From assembly GCA_900315155.1 (NCBI GenBank), contig OMYB01000017.1, positions 1 through 53,937 on the forward strand: a DNA stretch of 53,937 nucleotides. The letters are read 5' to 3'. The position numbers were made by a program, and so were the translations under genes. Positions 26,074 through 30,511 of the stretch are shown here, in pieces. The DNA comes from an uncultured Selenomonadales bacterium (GTDB taxonomy: Bacteria; Bacillota; Negativicutes; Selenomonadales; Selenomonadaceae). Under the pieces are notes generated by a model. The model worked only from the letters and a program-made list of their open reading frames with translations. It searched no databases and was not told where the DNA came from. The first letter of the stretch is position 1. The number at the start of each line of letters is the position of its first letter.

Positions 26074-26099
26074 AAAAAAAACACCTGCCGAAGCAGGTG
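26074..26099 (-). terminator. Terminator of the small toxin-like transcript
   Basis: On the minus strand CACCTGC, loop TTCG, GCAGGTG, then a run of eight T (26074-26081). It is a strong, tight hairpin that ends a transcript of about 200 nt starting near 26274. Confidence 0.9.
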
Positions 26100-26153
26100 G
26101 TGTCCGTGACGAGTTAGTGAGGCTCTCACGGCTTTCGGGCTGTTCTGCAGAGC

Positions 26154-26243
26154 TCAGCGCCTATCCAGCCACTTGCAAATGTAGTGACCGGCTACATTTG
26201 CCACGATAGACGACAGGGTAGAGAGTATCAACGCGGTCAACAT
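26154..26243 (-). CDS. 29-residue membrane peptide, candidate type I toxin
   Basis: ATG at 26243 has a perfect AGGAGG seven bases before it. The peptide begins MLTALILSTLSSIVANVA and ends KWLDRR: one hydrophobic helix and a charged tail, the layout of Fst/Ldr-type toxins (family resemblance only). The leader can fold CACCCCC-GAAA-GGAGGTG (26249-26266), which hides the ribosome site, and the coding part holds a perfect 10-bp hairpin GCAAATGTAG/CTACATTTGC (26175-26201). A divergent small RNA (26331-26392) carries sequence complementary to the start region. Its own promoter and strong terminator give a roughly 200-nt mRNA. Toxicity is inferred. Confidence 0.72.
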   Translation of the reverse strand: MLTALILSTLSSIVANVAGHYICKWLDRR

Positions 26244-26248
26244 GCTAT

Positions 26249-26266
26249 CACCTCCTTTCGGGGGTG
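26249..26266 (-). promoter_or_regulatory. Hairpin sequestering the toxin ribosome site
   Basis: In the minus-strand mRNA CACCCCC and GGAGGTG pair with one C-A mismatch around a GAAA tetraloop. The AGGAGG ribosome site is in the 3' arm and loop edge, so the full transcript should be translated poorly until refolded or processed. Confidence 0.7.
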
Positions 26267-26280
26267 CCTGCATGGATAAT

Positions 26281-26310
26281 AGTATAGCATATTTGTTGAC
26301 AAAACAACAA
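26281..26310 (-). promoter_or_regulatory. Promoter of the toxin-like gene
   Basis: On the minus strand TATACT (26281-26286) is preceded by TG-C (extended -10), with TTGTTG (26305-26310) at 18 bp. It overlaps the opposing promoter at 26296-26324, so the two RNAs compete for polymerase. Confidence 0.6.
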
Positions 26311-26324
26311 CCGTAGCATATAAT
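26296..26324 (+). promoter_or_regulatory. Consensus promoter of the antitoxin-like small RNA
   Basis: TTGACA (26296-26301), exactly 17 bp, TATAAT (26319-26324). A perfect consensus, stronger than the toxin promoter on the other strand, as expected for an RNA antitoxin made in excess. Confidence 0.88.
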
Positions 26325-26330
26325 GAAATC

Positions 26331-26392
26331 AGACCAAGGTAGAGATAAGAGTGGTCAGCATGCAAGCCGCGGAGTAGTGACCCGCGGTTTTT
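26331..26392 (+). ncRNA. Small RNA, candidate antitoxin of the 29-residue peptide
   Basis: A transcript of about 62 nt from the consensus promoter, ending at the CCGCGG-AGTAGTGAC-CCGCGG-TTTTT terminator (26367-26392). Its segment GGTCAGCATGC (26353-26363) can form 11 continuous pairs, one G-U, with the toxin mRNA around the start codon (26235-26245). GGTAGAGA (26338-26345) matches a second 8-base site (26217-26224). The second site sits in the loop of a small GACCA/TGGTC hairpin, a common arrangement for rapid RNA-RNA contact. No open frame with a ribosome site is present. Confidence 0.72.
26367..26392 (+). terminator. Terminator of the small RNA
   Basis: CCGCGG (26367-26372) and CCGCGG (26382-26387), self-complementary, followed by TTTTT. 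Confidence 0.85.
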
Positions 26393-26415
26393 GTGTATAT
26401 AGTTGAATTCTTCCT

Positions 26416-26456
26416 AAGCTCCCTTCATGCAGATATGGAGGGGAGCTTTTCTTTTT
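26416..26456 (+). terminator. Terminator-like hairpin
   Basis: AAGCTCCC (26416-26423) and GGGAGCTT (26441-26448) followed by TTCTTTTT. Its upstream gene is not evident; it may insulate the small RNA from the downstream region. Confidence 0.65.
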
Positions 26457-26538
26457 GAAAAAACTGGCTCAAATACAGGAAATTCTGCTTCTGGTCCCCG
26501 GTTAGGAGACATGGCTATCTGGACTAAGGAAACATCGG

Positions 26539-26562
26539 ATGCCCACAATGGGCATTTTTTTT
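26539..26562 (+). terminator. Short terminator before the conjugation remnant
   Basis: ATGCCCA, loop CAA, TGGGCAT, then eight T. Confidence 0.7.
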
Positions 26563-26623
26563 GCAGCAAAGACGATACCCTACAAAATCTTTTTCCTCGA
26601 TACTGAAAGAAAGGGGTATCTTT

Positions 26624-26767
26624 GTGAGCGGCTTCCGTGCCGTGGCGCGCATCATCGCGATCAGCATGATGGCCATCGCGGGCGTCATGGTGGCATTCAA
26701 CGTCCAGGACGGGCGCAAGGCATTCTGGAACTGGATGCTCGGCATCGGGCTTGCCCTGATGCCCTGA
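26624..26767 (+). pseudogene. TrbC/VirB2-like conjugation protein, N-terminal fragment
   Basis: GTG at 26624 has AAGGGG seven bases before it and opens a 47-residue frame with two hydrophobic stretches, ARIIAISMMAIAGVMVAF and FWNWMLGIGLAL, joined by NVQDGRK. This resembles the small inner-membrane pilin-like subunits of type IV secretion modules. The frame stops abruptly at a junction with trbL sequence. The junction contains GCCCTGA twice (26753-26759, 26761-26767), suggesting a deletion between short repeats that removed the rest of the gene and those behind it. Confidence 0.5.
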
Positions 26768-28464
26768 AACTGGTGGAGGGCGATAAGCTCGGTTATATCC
26801 TGAAGCTTGTCATGAAGACGGGCATCTACCTGTTCCTCATCGTGAACTGGCTGGCAGCTCCGGGAAATCCAACCGGACAGCTGGACCTCATGCACCGGCT
26901 TGCATCGGGATTTGAGGCGCTTGGTTATACGGCAGCCGGCGACCCGGACAGCGGCTGGCATGTCAACTCGATTTTTGCGAATGGCATCACGTTCTGGGAA
27001 TCCTATCACACCCATATCGGGGATGGTTCCCTTGTCACGAAGATTGTTGGTGTCATCGGCGCCCTGGTCGGCGTCCTCTTCATCTTCCTCATCGGCCTGC
27101 AGATGCTCGTCGCGAAGCTCGAATTCTATACGATGGCCATGCTGACGCTCCCGCTCCTGGGCTTCGCCCCGCTCCCGCAGACCAAGTTCCTCTTCGAGAA
27201 AGCGATCGGCGCGATGTTCAACCTTGCGATCAAGGTCATGTGCATCGGCTTCTTCAATGTGCTCATCGCGAGGGTTCTTTCGGAATTCACCGAAAACGTC
27301 AAGACCGCATCGGCAAAGACCGGCTTCGTCGGGGATATCTCCCTGCTCCTGCAGTTCCTGCTGCTGGTCATCTTCCTCTGGCTCCTCGTGTCCAAGGTGC
27401 CGGCACTCGTGCAGGGACTCCTCTCCGGCAACCCGAGCCTCGGCGGTGCAGACCTCATCTCCTCGGCGAAAACCGTCAAGAGCGCAGGCAGCAAAGCCAT
27501 GCATGGCGCAGGCTCTGCCGCAGGTACGGCTGCCTCGGTTGGCGCAGGACTCGCCAAAGGCTATTCGGATGGAAAATCCGGTGGCGGCGGATGGAAAGCA
27601 GGCCTTGCCGGTGTCGGTGTTGCCGGTGCTGGTATGGCCATGTCCGCCCTGAACTCCGCCGTAGCCAACTCCTCCCTCATGAAGGGCTTCAATGATGCCA
27701 CGCAGAAGCTCCTCGGCGGCAACAGCAGCGCGCAGGGCTCCGGCAACGGCAGCGGTGGGGGAGGCACCAGCGGCGGCGGAAATGGCCGCGGTATCTTCGC
27801 TGGTGTTTCCGGCAATCTTCAGGATACGCGCCAGAAAGGAGAGAACGGCAAACCGGTAAAGGGTTCCGGCCGTTCTGCCCTTAGTAATTTCTTGCATCAG
27901 GGCGCACAGGCTTACAACGGCTCCGACGGTCTTTCCCCGATGGAGCGCCTGCGCCAGGCCGTATCCGGACCGCAGGCACAGCCTGCCACTTCCGGTACGC
28001 CAGAGGGTGGGACATCCGGGAAAGGTGGAACGAGATCTTCTGGCGCGGGGAAGCAAAATGGTGATTTACATGTTTCCGATGATAAATTAGCCAATGAGGC
28101 TGTAAAAGCAGGTACCAATGCAGCCGCTGATGCCGCTGCTACTCAGGCGACAGGCAATCCGATTCTCGGTGCTGGTGCGGGCATCGCGGCAGAAAAAGGC
28201 ATGGAAGTTTCGCAGGAAGGAAACCGAGGCCAGGGAAACAAGACATCTTCTGCGGAAACCAGTGCTTCTGCTCAGCCGTCCCCAAGTGCGCAGAAAGCAC
28301 AGGATATGGCTCCCGGCTGGTCTGCCAATTCCAGCCACCAAGGAATCATCCTGCCCAAGGGATACGATTCCTCTTCGGCAGGCTCACCACAAACCCATCA
28401 GGAAACAACCGTCAACAAAGAAGAATCCGTCTCCAACTTGGAGAGGGATGCGCATAAGCCCTAA
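26768..28464 (+). pseudogene. trbL: TrbL/VirB6-family conjugation protein, 5'-truncated
   Basis: A multi-spanning channel component of type IV secretion. The frame enters without a start at DALKLVEGDKLGY; the first internal ATG is at 26812. About five membrane helices follow (for example IVGVIGALVGVLFIFLIGL, LLLQFLLLVIFLWLLVS), then a long Gly/Ser/Ala-rich cytosolic tail with KSGGGGWKAG and GSGNGSGGGG, typical for TrbL. The N-terminus is missing through the deletion that joined it to the TrbC/VirB2-like fragment. The coding part has no internal stop, so the break may be recent. A terminator follows at 28470. Confidence 0.75.
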
Positions 28465-28469
28465 AGAAA

Positions 28470-28507
28470 AAGCCTCAGCATGCTTTATATGCCGAGGCTT
28501 TTTTTAT
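28470..28507. terminator. Bidirectional terminator after trbL
   Basis: AAGCCTCAGCAT (28470-28481) and ATGCCGAGGCTT (28489-28500) with AAAAA before and TTTTTTT after. It serves trbL and the convergent gene ending at 28504. Confidence 0.88.
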
Positions 28508-28908
28508 CGATAAATCTTAGGACTGTTATTTTTAGTATCTATCTGTTGATTTTGCATTTCCTGAATTCTTTGGTTCATCTGTTTGCAGAGCTTAAAAATT
28601 TCACCTTGGTTATCTACTATAACTTGCTGATTTTCTCTTATAATATTTGTGGATTTAACTAAATTATTGTTCACCAGCTCAATCATGTTAATCTTATGTG
28701 CCGTATTCGGTGCGAACGTGGCAAGCCATTTATCCAGATGGATGGTGCCGTAATTGTTCATGTTCTGCGAGCACATCATCGTGTAATCGCGGTCCTCTGG
28801 AACGAATACATCCTTGTTATGACTGTTCACGTCGTCATTGAAGGTATTTCTTCCGCCAAATAATCCCATATCCATCGTCCTTCCTTTGTCTTTCATCCGG
28901 TCATCCAT
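28504..28908 (-). CDS. Hypothetical protein with C-terminal coiled coil
   Basis: I do not recognise it. 134 residues: an Asp/Asn-rich N-terminal half (MGLFGGRNTFNDDVNSHN) and a helix-rich C-terminus (LVKSTNIIRENQQVIVDNQG, MNQRIQEMQNQQ) that could form a coiled coil. AT-rich, unlike the core genes. ATG at 28908 follows AAAGGGAATCCCT; ATG at 28875, after AAAGGAAGGACG, is an equally good start. It is divergent from the RelB-like gene and convergent with trbL. Confidence 0.55.
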   Translation of the reverse strand: MDDRMKDKGRTMDMGLFGGRNTFNDDVNSHNKDVFVPEDRDYTMMCSQNMNNYGTIHLDKWLATFAPNTAHKINMIELVNNNLVKSTNIIRENQQVIVDNQGEIFKLCKQMNQRIQEMQNQQIDTKNNSPKIYR

Positions 28909-28972
28909 AGGGATTCCCTTTGCTGCTTTCTTTACTGATAATAGAGTATCAAAGTCAGGCAGGGAATCCTTA
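28908..28972. promoter_or_regulatory. Nested inverted repeats between the divergent genes
   Basis: TAGGGATTCCCT (28908-28919) and AGGGAATCCTTA (28961-28972) are complementary at 11 of 12 positions and cover both ribosome sites. Inside them TGATA (28936-28940) and TATCA (28947-28951) form a second dyad. Antitoxins of the RelB family bind such dyads in their own promoters, so this may be its operator (inference). Confidence 0.4.
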
Positions 28973-29151
28973 TGCTCTTTTTACGAAATCCGGATGAGCT
29001 GAAGCAGGAGACGGAGGACGTTCTTCACAGTATGGGGCTCAGCTTGAGCGGTGCGATCATCCTGTTCTGCCAGCAGGTCATCAACCAGCAGAAGATTCCT
29101 TTTACCATCCTGACGCCACGGCATGATGTTGCGTTGCAGGACGACAAGTAA
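28972..29151 (+). CDS. RelB/DinJ-like antitoxin, orphan
   Basis: 59 residues, too short for many gene callers. The sequence ELKQETEDVLHSMGLSLSGA followed by IILFCQQV and KIPFTI matches the ribbon-helix-helix plus toxin-binding pattern of RelB/DinJ antitoxins (DELK...A..VL..MGL..S.AI..F......IPF). The start MLFLRNP is a few residues shorter than usual. ATG at 28972 follows AGGGAATCCTT. No RelE/YafQ-type toxin gene follows, so it is an orphan or the toxin was lost; a perfect inverted repeat comes right after. Confidence 0.65.
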   Translation: MLFLRNPDELKQETEDVLHSMGLSLSGAIILFCQQVINQQKIPFTILTPRHDVALQDDK

Positions 29152-29164
29152 GGCAGAGAAGAAG

Positions 29165-29197
29165 ATTTTCAGGAATCCTTTTAGGATTCCTGAAAAT
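29165..29197. repeat. Perfect 14-bp inverted repeat
   Basis: ATTTTCAGGAATCC (29165-29178) and GGATTCCTGAAAAT (29184-29197) with a TTTTA loop. It has the shape of a terminator for the RelB-like gene but no T-run after it; the arms themselves supply A- and T-rich ends. Confidence 0.8.
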
Positions 29198-29278
29198 AGG
29201 GGCTTGACAAAAGTCACTACTTAACAGGAGTTAGCGGCTACAAATGATAATGCAGGATATCGTATAAGGGAGAGCAAG

Positions 29279-29851
29279 ATGGATGAGAAACGTGCTCGGT
29301 ACCTTCTGGATTTCGCGGAAGGGCAGGGACTTCTGGACCGCCGAGGCGGCTTTACACACTACGAGCCGGACATGGCAGACTACCGGAAGCTCATGGACGA
29401 TCTTAAGCCGTATATCAGCAAGCGCGGGGCTATCTTTGTTTTCACGGACCGGAAGCAGTCCTTCCATGTCCTGGACGCTATCGAGGATACGGCCTATGTT
29501 GCCAAGTCCGGCTTCCCGTCAAGATTCCCTGGACCGATGGGGGACTTCGTTATCTGCGCGGCCTACGTCATGGGAAAGGAGCTTCCCCATCCGGTTTCCG
29601 CCCCGGATTTCGTCGAGGGCTGCGTTTCCCGCATTGCCGAGGTTGATGGCATGGATCGTGCCATCGAGGCAGCTATGCAGGCGCTGAGCGAGGTACCTTT
29701 TTCCTGCGACGGTAATGGCGAACTTGTTCTCTCGACCGACTGGCAGGACTTTCCGGCCGGAACGCCACGCTCCGGCATCTGGGAGGTGTTTGGGCGTGAG
29801 TACAGTCAGGGGCTTTCGCTGCCGCAGATGATAGCGGTATGGAGTGCCTGA
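29279..29851 (+). CDS. Hypothetical protein, 190 residues
   Basis: I do not recognise it. Soluble, acidic, no membrane segment. Notable stretches are LLDRRGGFTHYEPDMADYRK and RGAIFVFTDRKQSFHVLDAI. ATG at 29279 follows AAGGGAGAGCAAG. It overlaps the next gene by 13 bases (ATGGAGTGCCTGA), so the two are translated together and probably act together. A 24-bp part of it recurs at 26014 in the same island. TTGACA at 29204 could be a -35 element, but no matching -10 is seen. Probably cargo of the ftsK-linked element. Confidence 0.7.
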   Translation: MDEKRARYLLDFAEGQGLLDRRGGFTHYEPDMADYRKLMDDLKPYISKRGAIFVFTDRKQSFHVLDAIEDTAYVAKSGFPSRFPGPMGDFVICAAYVMGKELPHPVSAPDFVEGCVSRIAEVDGMDRAIEAAMQALSEVPFSCDGNGELVLSTDWQDFPAGTPRSGIWEVFGREYSQGLSLPQMIAVWSA

Positions 29852-30405
29852 TTCTTCCGCAGCGCACGCTTTCCCGTGCTATCGGCGACCCGATGCTCCT
29901 CAGCATGGTCAAGATGGGAATGTCACAGAGGTCCGACATGATTGATGCCTGTCTGTCGTCAGTCGTGGAGAAGGAGGGAAAGGTTCCTGTCAGTACCATC
30001 CAGGGCCAGCTTGTTTATATGCTGGCTTTTCCTCAGAAGGCGGGACTGAAAGAGGAAGATATCCTTCGGACATCCCGCTGCCTTGCCATCAAGGATATGA
30101 AAGATCTGCACTCTGCCGTCAATCTGGCGATGCAGACACCGGGCGAGTATACCTGTGCTGCACTTCAGAAAGCCATCGGGAAGGTTGTCTTTTCAAGCCT
30201 ATTCTATAATACCTGGGAAGCAGAGAGTCTTCATTCCTTCCTTCTTTCTGCCGAGAACCCATTAGAGCGAATCGGGCTTCTTTCCAGCCTCCTCTCCACG
30301 GAGGACGATGTCCGGAAGGAGGCGTTTCAGGTACTTTTCGCGAGGCAGAAAGGTGGGCAGGAGGCTTCCATGGAGCCTCATTCCGAGAGGGGAACGGCCG
30401 GCTGA
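29839..30405 (+). CDS. Hypothetical protein, 188 residues
   Basis: I do not recognise it. Predominantly helical with no signal or membrane segment; phrases include SVVEKEGKVPVSTIQGQLVY and NPLERIGLLSSLLSTEDDVR. ATG at 29839 lies inside the preceding gene (13-base overlap). Its last codons (GTAG, stop) fall inside the right attachment repeat, so the C-terminus may have been fixed by the integration event. Confidence 0.7.
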   Translation: MECLILPQRTLSRAIGDPMLLSMVKMGMSQRSDMIDACLSSVVEKEGKVPVSTIQGQLVYMLAFPQKAGLKEEDILRTSRCLAIKDMKDLHSAVNLAMQTPGEYTCAALQKAIGKVVFSSLFYNTWEAESLHSFLLSAENPLERIGLLSSLLSTEDDVRKEAFQVLFARQKGGQEASMEPHSERGTAG

Positions 30406-30412
30406 TGATTTT
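30395..30412. repeat. Attachment-site repeat, right
   Basis: CGGCCGGCTGATGATTTT, identical to 25958-25975 at the end of ftsK. The flanking sequence on either side differs, so the identity is confined to the core. Confidence 0.75.
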
Positions 30413-30438
30413 TCCTTTCTAAGTGGCTCGAAATATGC

Positions 30439-30479
30439 TATACTTTAGATTGGCTGTGTGAAGGCACGCCAATCTTTTT
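30439..30479 (+). promoter_or_regulatory. alaS promoter -10 overlapping a terminator-like hairpin
   Basis: TGCTATACT (TATACT at 30439-30444) is a good extended -10; the -35 region is weak. Directly after it AGATTGGC (30447-30454) and GCCAATCT (30468-30475) form a stem followed by TTTTT. Read-through RNA from the island would be stopped here, whereas RNA started at about 30451 would lack part of the left arm and escape. Confidence 0.55.
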
Positions 30480-30511
30480 GATACCAAAACCTGATATGGG
30501 GGTAGATTTTT

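Larger units (their letters stand above)
25958..30412 (+). mobile_element. 4.4-kb integrated island at the 3' end of ftsK, probably a decayed conjugative element
   Basis: It is bounded by direct repeats CGGCCGGCTGATGATTTT. The left copy completes ftsK, the right copy falls at the end of the 29839 gene. This is the footprint of a site-specific recombinase using the ftsK 3' end as attachment site, a location known for some integrative elements. The cargo includes TrbC/VirB2-like and TrbL remains, an orphan RelB-like antitoxin, a type I toxin-like module and unknown genes. No integrase, relaxase or coupling ATPase remains, so it cannot move by itself. Confidence 0.7.

Noticed and set aside
26539..26760. 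Upstream extension of the trbL frame
   Set aside because: The first 70 or so codons give a His/Arg-rich sequence that is merely another frame of the TrbC/VirB2-like fragment; the hydrophobic reading with its own ribosome site is the real one.
28981..29217. A 78-codon minus-strand frame
   Set aside because: The plus strand of the same interval encodes a recognisable RelB/DinJ-like antitoxin with ribosome site; the minus frame has none and runs through the 14-bp palindrome.
25958..30412. An active integrative element
   Set aside because: No integrase, relaxase, VirB4 or coupling protein gene is present between the repeats, so only a remnant can be claimed.
30413..30511. A T-box leader for alaS
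   Set aside because: The gap is only about 100 bases and lacks the GTGGTACCGCG core.
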